Source of the DNA: Hemicordylus capensis
Lineage: Eukaryota > Chordata > Lepidosauria > Squamata > Cordylidae
Length of the DNA: 64,000 nucleotides
Assembly: GCF_027244095.1 (NCBI RefSeq)
Contig: NC_069665.1
Location: forward strand, 4,466,501-4,530,500
Reading direction: 5' to 3'
Part shown: positions 21,930 through 32,309 of the stretch, piece by piece
How the letters are laid out: the number at the start of each line of letters is the position of its first letter
Numbering within the stretch: the stretch's first letter is position 1
Notes under the pieces: generated by a model
Seen by the model: only the letters and a program-made list of their open reading frames with translations
What the model was told of the DNA's origin: nothing
Database searches by the model: none
Made by a program: the position numbers and the translations under genes

Positions 21930-22205
21930 ATTGGTTGAATATATTTCTATACTGCCCAAAACTTGCATCTCTGGGTGTCTTACAATTAAAATCTTGTAAA
22001 CATTAAAATCATTTAGCACCCAGCATTAAAAGTATTAAAACTATACATCTAATTAATAGTCTGGGTGAACAAATGTCTCCAGTGCCTTTTAAAAAGTTTC
22101 CACGGATGGGGAGGCTCGGAACTCAACAGGGAGTGGATTCCAAAGCCCAGGGGCCGCAATGGAGGAGGCTGGTTGAGTGGGGTGGGGGGGGGGCAACCGT
22201 AGACG
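21930..22205 (+). repeat. Family B repeat
   Basis: Order of blocks: atatttctatactgcccaaa, atctctgggtg, the attaaaa-rich middle, tctgggtgaacaaatgtctc, gatggggaggctcgg and gattccaaagccc. It ends in a G-run. Confidence 0.6.
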
Positions 22206-22384
22206 TACCTCCATATAATAGTGATATTGGATAATGTCACTATATTATTTACTTACATATCCTGTTTATATACTGCCTGATGTTTATTTCTAGGTGGTGC
22301 ACAGAATAACAAACATAAAACTGAGTAAAAACAATTTCATAGAATAAAAACAGTTTCCTTTATTACTGTAATATTACTATACTA

Positions 22385-23255
22385 GTATTTTTAAGCCCGT
22401 TATAACGGGCGCTAGCTTTCTCTCACGCCTTTTAGGGTTTTGTTTTTTTTGTTTTGTTTTTTAATACTTTTCTGAGGCCGGGACCGGGGGGTGGAGCGGT
22501 GGCCCTAGAAATCCTTTTTTAAAAATGCAGCCGCGGCCGACGACGCCGACCTACCACCCTCCCTCCCAACTGCCGAGCCCACCTTACCCCGGCCCGTGTC
22601 AGTCGGGCGAAGATAATCCTTAATTTCAGAGGCAGAGAGGAGCTTGCAAATAGAGCTCCTCTCTGTGCAAAGGCTGTGCCGGAACTGGCAGCATGGACGT
22701 AAAGGACGCAGTAGGTGTCCTTTGTGCCCAAAACGCCATTTGGGGAAGAGGCTTTGCACAGAGAGGAGCTCTGCTTGCGAGCTCCTCTCTGCCTCTGAAT
22801 TTAAGGTCTATCTGCACCCGAATGACACGGGCCGGGGTAAGGTGGGCTCAGCAGTTGGGTGGGAGGGTGGTAGGTCGGCGGCGTCGGCCGCGGCTGCATT
22901 TTTTCCTCCCTCCCGCCCGGCTCCGACAGCAGCGCCAGGCCTCGGCGGCGGCTCTGCCACCGCCTCAGCCGGCTTCTCCCGCCGCCTCTTCCCCCCGCCC
23001 GGCTTCAGCGGCGCGGCCAGGCCTGGGCCGCGCTGCTGCCTCTGCCAGTGTTCCCCGCCGGCGCTTACCCGGCTTCTTCGGGGCGGCCGCTTCTGGCCGC
23101 CCAAGATGGCCGCCGGGTGCTGGCGGTCGTGTCTCCCAGCTCTGTTCTGGGCATGCACTCCGCGCATGCCCAGAACAGGCGAGGCACGAACGCACGCTTG
23201 GTGTCCGTCCATGGACGGACACCAAGCATTTTATTAGAGAGGATAATAGTGGTAT
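22385..23255. repeat. CpG-rich foldback repeat with palindromic ends
   Basis: The left end holds the short palindrome GCCCGTTATAACGGGC (22397-22412). The right end holds TGTCCGTCCATGGACGGACA. Inside, arms of about 170-190 bp (about 22525-22700 and 22728-22905) are inverted copies: both carry the GCAGCCGCGGCCGACG-type block, the accttaccccggcc/ggccggggtaaggt block and gagaggagctctg-type blocks. The right third (22905-23130) is C+G-rich without a partner. Likely a DNA-transposon-like unit; family unknown. It mimics a CpG island. Confidence 0.7.
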
Positions 23256-23815
23256 TGTAGTAATATCACTGTAATATTGCTACTAGTTGTTAATAGCACT
23301 TAGGGTAGTGATAAATTGATGGGTGTTTTTTTAAAAAACACTGACCTTCTTTAATGTCCTGCCATCCGCTGTACTTGAGGAAAGCTATCCACTTACTGAG
23401 GGCATTTGCGCTTGTGAAGCAGGTAATGCTGAAATAGTGGGATGTGTGTTTTAGTATTGCATTTACTATAGAGATATTCACTCCACTTCTGTTACACCTG
23501 TCTTAGTAAAAATGCCAGGTAGGGCCAATGAATTTTATGTATCCCTTCTCCTATCTGACCAGTACCCAGTTATTTCTGACAGTATGGCTAAGTTTTGCCA
23601 TTTATTTATTTATTTACTACATTTATAAACTGCCCCATCTGAAGGCTTTGGGCAGTGTACAACAAACTTGATAACACTACTTGATAAAAGCTGATTAAAT
23701 TGATTTTAGTACTGTGTGTTTTCTTTTTGATGAGCTCTAAATCTAGGATGAAACTTATATCCTGGTGTATTGTGTATCTTCTGCTGGTCTAGCTAAATAG
23801 TTTCATAGAGGCCAT
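23256..23815. other. PSME3IP1 5' intron, no gene
   Basis: Ends with a decayed LINE-tail block (ttatttatttatttactaca) at about 23600-23680; nothing else seen. Confidence 0.4.
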
Positions 23816-23915
23816 CGTTCAGTGGCAGAGCATCTGTTTTGCATGCAGAAGGTCCCAATTTCACTCCCTGGCAGCATCTTCAGGTAGAGCTGGGAAAGAC
23901 CCCTATGTGAAACAC
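23816..23915 (+). mobile_element. tRNA-derived SINE (family 2), partial
   Basis: Only the tRNA-like head: cagtggcagagcatctgttt, gcatgcagaaggtccc, and ctggcagcatcttcaggtag. Confidence 0.65.
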
Positions 23916-24404
23916 TGGAACATCTGGGGGCTGGTACATTTCTGGGGCTTAACTACAAGTGTGGGCAAATAGGTTGTTGGAGAAGGCTGCTGACTGACCT
24001 GTAGATTTCCCAGGGGCTTCTCTGGCCCCTGTGAGAAATAGGATGTTGGAGAGGGAGGGCCATTTGTCTGATTTGGTAGTGGTGCTCTTATGTAGTAGCA
24101 AGAGAGAGATGGCACAGGAGTTGGTGAAATGGAGGAGCTGCAAATGAGAAGGGGGCATATCTCAGGAACACATCTGCATATCTTGTAGGTGAGGGTGGAG
24201 ATGCTAATATTCTGTACTGGTTAATTCTCTCACCCTTCCTTTATTACACACTAATAAAAAACAAGACAAATATGGAGGCCAATTTCCTTTTTTAGGGGAC
24301 AGAATGTATTTTAGTTATTCTGTTACATTTTAGTTAGACATTTTTTTCCAAGGAGCTTAGGTTCTCCCTAATGTTCCAAGGTTCTCCTCTCTTATCCTAG
24401 GATA

Positions 24405-25060
24405 TTAGAGTTGGAAAGGACTTTGGGGGTCATCTAGTTCAGCCTCCTGCTCAGAGTAGGGGACTGCTTGAACATCTCAGACACATGGCTGTCCAGTCTC
24501 TGCTTGAAAACCTCGGTAGGGAACAGATTGTTCTTCTGTTGAACAGTTCTTAAAGTTGGGACATGCCAACCAATGTTTGGCCTGGATCTGCTCCCTTGTC
24601 ATTTGAACCCCTTGGTTTTAGTCCTGCCCTGAAGATCAACAGAGGACAAGTCATCTTCTGTGTGACAACCCTTCAGATAGTTGAAGAGGAGTGGACTATC
24701 ATGTCTCCTCCCAGGCTAAACACAGCCAGCTTCTTCAACCTTTCCTCACAGCACTGGGTTTCCAGACACCTCCAGTGTTCTCTCTAATTTTTTCCATGTG
24801 TGTGCAGAATGAGTTTTGTTCTGGGCAGCAGTATCAAGGCAGTGTGCACACAATTGCATTCATGGTGGGGCCTTCCTGATTCAACCTGAGTGGGATCTAA
24901 AATTAACTGAGCAGACACACACACAAACTTGTGAGCATGTGTGCACGCATTAGAGGGAACACTGGACCCCTCCCCATCTTTGCTGCCCTCCTCTGAACTC
25001 ATCCTAGTTCGTGAATAATCCAACTGAACCATACAAGAGGAGTTGCTCGACACCTCCATA
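24405..25060 (-). repeat. CR1 LINE fragment, interrupted by hAT MITE
   Basis: On the plus strand it begins with the inverse of the CR1 3' end (agttggaaaggactttgggg). It continues through the inverse of the ORF tail (acagccagcttcttcaacct) up to 24772 and resumes at 24965 after the insertion. Confidence 0.7.
24773..24964. mobile_element. hAT-type MITE, 192 bp
   Basis: Ends are CAGTGTTCTCTCTAAT and, inverted, CAGTGTTCCCTCTAAT. Flanking octamers GACACCTC (24765-24772) and GACCCCTC (24965-24972) match at 7 of 8 positions. It lies within the CR1 fragment, so it is younger. A (CA)n-like run is internal. Confidence 0.85.
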
Positions 25061-26300
25061 ACAGACTTGCAACCAACGTGGAAGCCAGATCAGCTTGAAT
25101 TGGAGAGGGGTTTAGATAAATTCATGGAGGACAGGTCTATCGATGGCTACTATGCAGAAGTTGAGTCATTCTCACCTTCTTCACAGAGTAATAAAGCTGC
25201 CAGAAAGGCTAATGAGATTTCAGGCTGCATGAACAGAGACATCCTGTCCAGGTCTTAAGAAGCAATAGTTCCACCACTCAATTCTGCACTGGTAGACCTC
25301 TTGATGTTTCTGTTTATGGAGCCTGAGATCTCGCCTTTTTGGCAGTGTTATCACTCTGTGAGGAAGGTGAGAATGACTTCCCTTAGGTCATCAAGTGAGA
25401 TTCCTGGCTGGGGGGGGGGGCGGTCTCCCTGGCCCTGGTCTGACACTTTAATCAGTACATTGCATCAGCTCTCTAATTCAGTGCTTCTGTAGGTAGAATG
25501 GAACCTGAAGATCTGATCTGTTCTCTTGACCCTACTCGCTTTTAACACACACCTGGTTTTATGTGTCTGTGTCACTACTGGCTGTCTGGAAACAGCACTG
25601 TGGAGGTCACTTTCTTTTGCATAGTTTATTGGTGGCCAGTCTCTTCTGCAAGTGCTCCACAAGCTGAGTCAGGATGAGAAAATCCCTCTCTGGTGCCCAG
25701 TCTGGCCACACCGCCTGGGGAGCAGGATGGAGTGGGGGCTCATTATATGGCTGTTTGGATATAATTCTCTTCTCCATCCTTATTAGGATGAACAGCTCTG
25801 CTGGATGAGGCCCAAGGAAGCCTATCTAGTCCAATATTCTGTTTCACACAGGGGCCCACCAGATGCCTCTGGGAAGCCCACAGGCAAGAGCTGTGGGCAT
25901 GCCCTCTATCCTGCTCTATCCTCACCTGAACATAAATCCCTGCAACTGGGATTTAGAGGCATCTTGCCTCTGAGGCTGGAGGTGGCCTATAGCCACCAGA
26001 CTAGTAGTCATGGATAGACCTGTCCTCTGTGAATTTGTCTCTCTGTATCCGTTCAGTCATGTCCGACTCTCAGTCACTCTATGGATCAATGTACTCCATG
26101 CCATCCTATCTCATACAGCTTCCTTTAATTCCTGCCATGGTCATTCCAGTGTCATTTTTTTATACTATCCAGCCACCGAATACAAAGCCCTTGTACTGTC
26201 TAATTTGTCTAAGCCCCTCTTAAAGCCAGCCAGGCTAGTGGCCATCACCACATCCCATGGCAGAGAATTCCATAAGTTAATAAGAATGAATCTTCTTAAC
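25061..26300. repeat. CR1 LINE fragments, both orientations
   Basis: 25085-25150 carries the sense block ggtttagataaattcatgga and ggacaggtctat. 25795-26040 and 26221-26290 carry the inverse 3' end (tctagtccaatattctgttt, gcccaccagatgcctctggg, ggtggcctatagccaccaga). A 171-bp insertion splits the second piece at 26041. Confidence 0.65.
26041..26211. mobile_element. Bov-B-related insertion with 9-bp duplication
   Basis: AATTTGTCT stands on both sides (26032-26040 and 26212-26220). The insert starts ctctgtatccgttcagtcat and continues gtccgactctcagtcactct, a phrase I know from Bov-B/ART2-type sequence. It splits a CR1 fragment whose reading resumes exactly after the second duplicate. Confidence 0.7.
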
Positions 26301-26420
26301 ATGGCTGTGTTTTTGTTTCAGCAGTTTGTCTTTATTGAAGCTTTATTACACTATTTGTCTTGTTAACCGCCCTGGGGTCTTTGGACAAAAGCAATATAAA
26401 TATAAGCAATACAATAAACA
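26290..26420 (+). repeat. L2/CR1-type LINE 3' tail
   Basis: Shares gtttcagcagt, ttattgaagcttt and gttaaccgccctggggtctt with the copy at 21690-21815. Confidence 0.55.
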
Positions 26421-26739
26421 CCTAAGCAGCCGCCCTTGTCTTCCTCAACCATGGTGCCATGTTGTGCATTTGTCTGGCTCCATGGAAGCAAATTCCAGCA
26501 CAGTGTGGAGGAGTCAGGCAGGAGATGCAAGGGGGCCTTGGACTGGATGACCTGGTTCTCGAGGGGGAGGTCTGGGCTATCCCACTCCAGGCTGGCCATT
26601 GGGGGGATCGCATGATTTAGTGCTACTCCATAATACAGTAGTCTCACCTGAACATAAATCTCGCATGGCAGGGAGACGGGTTCTAGCTGAAGTTCTCCTC
26701 GTCATGCTTGTTTTTTTTCCCATGGAGAAAACTTTCGGA

Positions 26740-26895
26740 ACGTGGGAAGCCTCCTACCAAGTCAGACCCTTGGTCCATCTAGCTCAGGATTGTAACTTGT
26801 CTACACAGACTGGCAGCTGCTTCCCCAAAGTTGCAGGCAGGAATCTTTCCCAGCTCTATCTCGGAGATGCTGCCAGGGAGGGAACCTGGGACCAA
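26740..26895 (-). mobile_element. tRNA-derived SINE (family 2), partial
   Basis: Inverse 3' part: agtcagacccttggtccatc, tctacacagactggcagctg, then ggagatgctgccagggaggg. Confidence 0.7.
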
Positions 26896-27070
26896 GTTCC
26901 TTGTCCCCAAAGGGCTCACAGCTTAAGAAGAATCACTGGGGAGACACCAGGAACAGCTGTGTTGGGGTTAAAAAGGAGCAATGCTTTGTTGGGGTTAAAA
27001 AGGGCCAGGTGCTGTTGCCCCCCTAAAAATAAGAGAATTGCCACTTTGAAAGGTGCCCCTTAAGCCTAGT
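26896..27070 (-). repeat. Family E (LINE-tail-like) repeat, partial
   Basis: ttgtccccaaagggctcaca and ataagagaattgccactttg. The same blocks occur at 28960-29215, 30295-30485 and 61430-61690, and inverted at 47855-48122. Confidence 0.55.
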
Positions 27071-27244
27071 TGGCATGGAGGAATATTCATTGATGTAAGC
27101 TCCTCCCCCATCTGCAGTCTCAGTGGTGTGGCTTTTATGTAAATTTGCCCCCTCCAGTGAGGGGGTCTGCAGGACCACCTGCTCCTGTCCGGAGGTGCTG
27201 CAAACCTTTCCTTTCTGTGGCATGCATGTGACAGGTTAATGATC

Positions 27245-27400
27245 TATAGCAGGAGTAGGCAGTATGCAGTTCTTCAGATGTTGCTGAACTACCACTCCCA
27301 CTTTGAACTACCACTCCCCAGCCACCATTGATTACAGCTGGAGGTGATGGGAGCTGTTGTTCAGCAACATCTGGAGAATCTCACGTTTCCTACTCCCTGA
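27245..27400. repeat. ACTACAACTCCCA palindrome repeat
   Basis: Arms cagatgttgctgaactacca and gttgttcagcaacatctgga, with an internal duplication of the actaccactccc block. Confidence 0.6.
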
Positions 27401-27454
27401 TTCACAGTGCACTTTGGATGTTTTGTCTGAGTGGCTGAGAACTAGAAACATCCA

Positions 27455-27720
27455 AGAGAAACTTATTTACAAATTAAATAAATAAATAAATATGCTGCCC
27501 CAAACTTTAGTCTCTGGGTGGTTTACAATAACATAAAACCAGTTTAAAACATATGTGGAAACTTAAAAACAATTTAACAACTTAAAAATAACCATAAATT
27601 AAAACCTCAAAATATTAGGAAGCTGAGAAAGCTTGGGCAAAAAGATGGGTTTTCAGGTGTTTTTTGAAAATTGCCAGAGATGGGGCAATTTTAACTTGCA
27701 TTAAAAGCACCAGAGATATT
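27455..27720 (+). repeat. Family B repeat
   Basis: (AAAT)n start, atatgctgccccaaacttta, gtctctgggtggtttacaat, an A-rich middle, then gggttttcaggtg. Confidence 0.6.
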
Positions 27721-28385
27721 ATTCAAATATCTGCAAAGTGCTGTGGCGCTCGGGAGGTTTGTCGCATGACTATATCTGGGGGGTGATAGCCTGCTTCACT
27801 GGCTGTGATACCGGTAAAGGGTGTGGCTTGTGAGTCTGCTTGATAACATCTGACTAGCTGTATATTCTGAGCCTGAACAGTATATGATTGTGGTGCTGAT
27901 AATTTAGTGCTGCAAGCATTGCATTCCACCAGACACTTCCCCCTCTTGTTGTCTCCACGTTTTTAAAAACAGTTTGTCTGATAACATTTTGCTTTAAGTG
28001 GAAGCCACAGGGGGTTAGAACAAAGAGGTATGTGGAATCTAAACTTTGGATTGCGAGCATTTTTGGGACAGGGAACAGTTTTCTCACTTTTTTGTTGTCT
28101 TTAGCATTTGTGTTATGCCACCATTCTTCACATTTTGAATTGGCAGCTTACAATTTTAAAATCTAGTATTTGAGAACTTCTGTTGAAACACAGTACATGC
28201 ATAAATACATGATGATAAACAGTTCTGCATCTTGATATCATGATGATCTGTAAAAAGCCTTTCTCTGGCTTTATACAAAATGCTGCTTTATCCACTAGGC
28301 TGTACTGCTCAGACAGTTCTTGGCCAGGAAGTGCACTGTGCTTGCAGGAAATGAGATCCTGATCCTGATCTTCCTCTCTGCACAG
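27720..28385. other. PSME3IP1 intron 1, 3' end
   Basis: No repeat or exon recognised. It ends in a pyrimidine-rich tract and cacag acceptor at 28381-28385. Confidence 0.4.
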
Positions 28386-28396
28386 GCTGCTCCACC

Positions 28397-28526
28397 ATGG
28401 ATGGAGGAGAAGGTAGTGCTGACCTGGTGATTAACAAAAGGTTCGTTTCGGAGGCAGAGCTAGAAGAGCGGCGCAAAAGGAGGCAGGAAGAATGGGAGAA
28501 GGTTCGAAAACCCGAAGACCCCGAAG
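28397..28526 (+). CDS. PSME3IP1: PSME3IP1, coding exon 1
   Basis: Start of PSME3-interacting protein 1 (FAM192A, NIP30, PIP30), a nuclear protein that binds the PA28-gamma (PSME3) activator of the 20S proteasome and biases its peptide use. This exon gives residues 1-43: [20 protein letters not shown] and then [20 protein letters not shown], nearly identical to the human N-terminal NIP30 domain as I know it. The ATG at 28397 has a strong context (ccaccATGG). The exon begins at 28386 after cacag with 11 bp of 5' UTR and ends at GTATTTG in phase 1. The six coding exons sum to 774 bp, or 257 residues plus stop; human has 254 residues. Confidence 0.96.
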
Positions 28527-28614
28527 GTATTTGACTGCTGGGATGGAGAACTTTAGGAAAAGGGCAGTAAGAGACCTTGGCAAGGACCAGTCAAACCTTG
28601 GATGCTAACCACTC

Positions 28615-28915
28615 AAGGGAGGAGAGCTGGTCATGTGGTAGCAAGCATGAATTGGCCCCTTTGCTAAGCAGAGTCTCCTCTAGTTTGCATTTGAATGGGA
28701 GGCTACATGTGTGAGCACTGTAAGATCTTCCCTTTGGGGATGGGGCTGTTCTGGGAAGAGCATCTGTGTGGTTCCAAGGTTCCTCACTGGTATCTCCAAG
28801 ATACAGCTGAGAGGGACTCCTGCCTGCAACTTTGGAGAAGCCGCTGCCAGTCTGTGTAGACAGTGTTGAGCTAGATGGACCAAGGGTCTGATTTGGTAGA
28901 AGGCAGATTCCTATG
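28615..28915 (+). mobile_element. tRNA-derived SINE (family 2)
   Basis: Complete-looking copy 90 bp into PSME3IP1 intron 2: ggagagctggtcatgtggta, tttgctaagcagagtct, tgccagtctgtgtagacagt and ggcagattcctatgttccc. Confidence 0.75.
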
Positions 28916-28959
28916 TTCCCAACCTGAAATATATTCACACTGGCCCAGTTAAAACAACA

Positions 28960-29215
28960 ACAAAATTTATATATCTCTTTTTAACAAAAGTGTCCAAAGC
29001 GCTTTACATAGAGAAATAATAACTAAATAAATAAGATGGATCCCTGTCCCCAAAGGGCTCACAATCTAAAAAGAAACATAAGATACACCAGCAACAGTCA
29101 CTGGAGGGGTACTGTGTTGGGGGTGGATAGGGCCAGTTCTCCCCCTGCTAAATAAAGAGAATTGCAACGTTAAAAAGGTGCCTTGTTGCCTAGTTAGTGT
29201 CCCTTGGGCTTCCAT
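28960..29215 (-). repeat. Family E repeat
   Basis: tgtccaaagcgctttacata, ccccaaagggctcacaatct, cagtcactggaggggtactg and aaaaaggtgccttgttgcct. Confidence 0.6.
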
Positions 29216-29484
29216 GCTTTCTCCTCCTCTTGCATGTACTAATCCTGGCTTGCAGCAACTAGAGTTTGCCAGCTGAGTCTTATTGGACAAATTATGGTCA
29301 CTGCAGATTCTACTTTGCCTTCCAACTGAAGCTAGAGAACCATGTTTTGGAAGGAGCTGTAGCCCAATATTATTTTCTGAGGTACATTGACTATGTCGGC
29401 AGGAGCAGTCAGAACTTCTAGCCTTTGAAGAGTTCTGTCCAGTGAACCATAGAACTCTAAAGGCAAATGGCAAGAGACTCTAAG

Positions 29485-29622
29485 GCAGGCCTGCTCAACT
29501 TAGCTCCCCCCCAGCTGTGTTTGGATTACAACTCCTATAATCTCCAGCTACAGCAGCCAAAAGCCAGGGATTATGGGAGTTGTAGGCCAACATCTGCAGG
29601 AGAGCCAAAGTTGAGTAGCCAT
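29485..29622. repeat. ACTACAACTCCCA palindrome repeat
   Basis: Arms ggattacaactcctataatc and ggattatgggagttgtaggc around a short core, inside PSME3IP1 intron 2. Confidence 0.7.
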
Positions 29623-29647
29623 TCTCTAAGGACACGTGAAGACTCGA

Positions 29648-29913
29648 GGGCTGTTCTCATGGTCCTCGGAAGGGTAGGAGATTCGTCCTTTGAGTTCAGC
29701 AGCACTCTCATTTCCTGCTCATCTGGAAATAAAAAGCAAGGTAGGAGGGGGAGGAAGTGATTGTGTACAAGACACGCTGGGTGTGAGGGCTTTTCTTCCT
29801 ACCTCATTCAACAGCTGAGGATGACTGAGCCTAACAATTTCAATTATGAAATTACAATCCTGAACTTGGGTAGGACACACCTCCTACCCCACTGAGGATC
29901 GTGAGAACAGCCC
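29648..29913. mobile_element. MITE with GGGCTGTTCTCA ends
   Basis: Left end GGGCTGTTCTCATGGTCCTC; right end inverted GGGCTGTTCTCACGATCCTC. Similarity continues for about 35 bp, into ggtaggag on both sides. No convincing target duplication was found, so the superfamily is open. Confidence 0.65.
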
Positions 29914-29934
29914 TAGATGAATGCCAAAGATGAA

Positions 29935-30150
29935 ATGGGGACTGAGAGCATAGTGCTAGGCATATTTACCCAAGAGTAAGTTGCACTGTGTTAAGTGGAT
30001 CTTATTCCCATGTCAATGTGCAGGATTGCAGCCTTGGTTTGATATTGTCTTGGGCTGCAATCCTATGCACGTGTACCTGGGATCAAGCTCCGTCGAACTT
30101 CATCTTAAGTAATGCATCTTACTTCTGCATTGGATTGCAGTGTAAGGGCT
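29935..30150. repeat. GGCTGCAATCCTA short palindromic repeats (two copies)
   Basis: One copy ends cattgcagcctt-like (gcaggattgcagccttgg); the next runs gggctgcaatcctatgcacg to ttctgcattggattgcagtg. Related copies lie at 17468-17550 and 49865-49965. Confidence 0.5.
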
Positions 30151-30294
30151 ACTTGGGTACGAAGCAATCATTCACTGAATATTCTGCCTCAGTTTTTAAG
30201 CAAAAGAATGCTTACTGGGGTGGTACCAAACTTTATGTGAAAAAGGAACTAGAGATAGCTAGAAGAGTTATGGAAGGATACCCTAGACCAGGGG

Positions 30295-30485
30295 TGGTGA
30301 TTAGAAATATTCCTATACTGGTTTTCAACAAACAGTTCTCAAAGCAAGTTTACACAGAAAAAAGAATAAGGTGGTTTCCTATCCCAAAAGAAAGATGGGC
30401 AGCAGCAACAGTCACTGGAGAGTCACTTTAGGGACAGGTAAGAGTGTCACCTGTGCCTCTCTGCTCGTTTAGCAGGGGTGCCAAG
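30295..30485 (-). repeat. Family E repeat, decayed
   Basis: acagttctcaaagcaagttt, cagcaacagtcactggagag and a closing gtttagcagggg. Confidence 0.5.
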
Positions 30486-30602
30486 CTTTGGTCCCCAGAT
30501 GTTGTTGGACTGCAGTTCGCAGCATCCCTAGCCACAATGGCTGAAGGGAGTGATGGGTTTTATCCTAACATCTGAGTATCCAAGCTTAGGAACCTATGGC
30601 CT
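30475..30602. repeat. ACTACAACTCCCA palindrome repeat, decayed
   Basis: tccccagatgttgttggact and, after the core, taacatctgagtatccaagc. Confidence 0.5.
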
Positions 30603-30719
30603 AGGAGAAGACGACTGTTCCTGCTTGTGTCTGCTTCATGGAAATCATGAGCAGAGCCCCATGTATCAGCTGGCAACTGATAGCAACTTGCCTGATAATC
30701 TCAGGCAAATCATCAAATA

Positions 30720-31065
30720 GAAGTACTTTTTCACACTGCGTATAATCAACTTGTGGAATTCTCTGCCACAAGATGTGGTGACAGCCAAAAACCTGGATGG
30801 TTTTAAGAGGAGTTTGGATAACTTCATGGAGGAGAGGTCTATCATTGGCTACTAGTTGGAGGACTATAGGCCACCTCCAGCCTCAAAGGCAGGATGCCTC
30901 TGAGTACCAGTTGCAGGGGAGTAACAGCAGGAGAGAGGGCATGCCTTCAACTCCTGCCTGTAGGCTTCCAGTGGCATCTGGTGGGCCACTGTGTGAAACA
31001 GGATGCTGGACTAGATGGGCCTTCCTGGGTCTGATCCAGCAGGTCTGTTCTAGTGTTATCTCCAG
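30720..31065 (+). repeat. CR1 LINE 3' end
   Basis: gtggaattctctgccacaag, ataacttcatggaggagagg and aggatgctggactagatggg followed by ctgatccagcaggtctgttc, the sense CR1-type 3' end. Confidence 0.7.
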
Positions 31066-31278
31066 CAGGTGACCCATAAGGGAGGCTTACAAAGTTTGGT
31101 TCTCTTTTTCCTTTAGAGCAGATGTAACTAACAATTGTGTAGGGAGCTAGTAACTTCTCTGGACTGATATGCAAAGTTGACGGAGAATATTCTGGGAGTG
31201 AATCTTCTCCCAAACAACTTGCTTTCAAAGCAGTCGCCTGGAAAGTGTCTGCTTATCTGTTGCTCTTCCACCTCCCAG

Positions 31279-31377
31279 AATGTCCTGAAGAGGTTTACGA
31301 CCCCCGGTCGCTTTATGAAAGACTTCAAGAACAGAAGGACAAGAAGCAGCAGGAGTTTGAGGAGCAATTCAAATTCA
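31279..31377 (+). CDS. PSME3IP1: PSME3IP1, coding exon 2
   Basis: Continues the NIP30 domain: a split Glu codon, then [20 protein letters not shown] and [12 protein letters not shown], ending in the first base of a Lys codon. It is predicted to be helical and highly charged. Acceptor ctcccag at 31278, donor GTAAGTTC at 31378, 99 bp. The frame joins exon 1 (phase 1 in) and exon 3 (phase 1 out) without a gap. Confidence 0.96.
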
Positions 31378-31499
31378 GTAAGTTCTGACCCAGGGATGTG
31401 TTCCTTTTCTTCAGTACTTCTTGATGAAATTTTTGCCCAAGCAGGCAAAGATGAGCTTCTTATAGAGCTTATTTTCATTTTAGGTCAATGCCGGAATTA

Positions 31500-31765
31500 T
31501 GGAAGGGATGGAGGGTAGTGTCTGAAATGTGCAAAATATGTCAGTAACTGAATCAGAGTTTTTGGACATCACTTCTGATTCCGTTACCAGTGTATTTTGC
31601 ACATTTCAGACACAATTTAAGGGTTTTGTAAAAATATGGAGATATAAGTGATAGAGAGGTAGATAGATAGCCAGTCAGTGGCTGTATATAATATCAAGCT
31701 GAAAATTTCATTTATGGCTACAGTCTTTGAACAAGCAGTAACGTGTATGTTTCCGTTACCCTTGG
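31500..31765. repeat. Family F repeat with palindromic head
   Basis: Arms gtgtctgaaatgtgcaaaat (31519) and attttgcacatttcagacac (31593) enclose a core with gattccgttacc. It is followed by ttaagggttttgtaaaaata. The same order recurs at 54740-55620. It ends less than 200 bp before coding exon 3. Confidence 0.65.
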
Positions 31766-31938
31766 ACTTGCCCGTTTGTTAAAAAGCATTACTATTCTCT
31801 TTTATAAAGCACTGAAAAGCTGCATTAACCAGAGTGGCTGTAAAACATCCGTTGCTGCCTCCTGGTCCCTTGGCTCTATTGGGTTTCTGAGTAGTCTGTT
31901 GTCTTCTCAAGGCCTGTTCTTTTTTTCTCCTCCTTCAG

Positions 31939-32060
31939 AAAATATGGTCCGAGGCCTAGACGAAGACGAGACCAAATTCCTCGATGAGGTTTCTCGACAG
32001 CAAGTGCTAATAGAAAAGCAGCGAAGAGAGGAAGATCTGAAGGAGCTGAGCGAGTACCGA
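31939..32060 (+). CDS. PSME3IP1: PSME3IP1, coding exon 3 (before a U12 intron)
   Basis: Encodes the end of a Lys codon, then [20 protein letters not shown] and [20 protein letters not shown]. This is the most conserved block of the family. Acceptor ccttcag at 31938. The exon stops in phase 0 after CGA (Arg). The next bases are ATATCCTTTG, not GT, so a standard gene finder would run on into intron and end at an early stop (32106). The join to 36074 restores the human-like R-x-x-L-x-KVG sequence. Confidence 0.95.
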
Positions 32061-32309
32061 ATATCCTTTGCTCTGGAGCGACTTTTCTCACCCTGCTTCA
32101 AAATGTAAAAAGTGGCAGGCAGCTGGGTCATGAAGAGCATGTGGGAATGTCATGAGCTGAAGAGCTTCTCGTTACCTTGTGTAGTTACCTGTGTTTAAGT
32201 GGCATAGTCTCTTTCATTGCCATGGCGGTGAAAAGGCAGACCTAGTGACTGTGTGGTGCTTATTATTTGAAATGTTTACCCCAGGGTTCTCAGAATTGGG
32301 TCCCCAGAT

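Noticed and set aside
22644-23274. ORFs of 130-197 codons around 22.6-23.3 kb
   Set aside because: They lie in the foldback repeat and arise from its GC richness; the same text appears in several frames.
31743-32108. 121-codon ORF covering PSME3IP1 exon 3
   Set aside because: Correct frame over the exon, but it runs into the intron on both sides. The real exon is 31939-32060.
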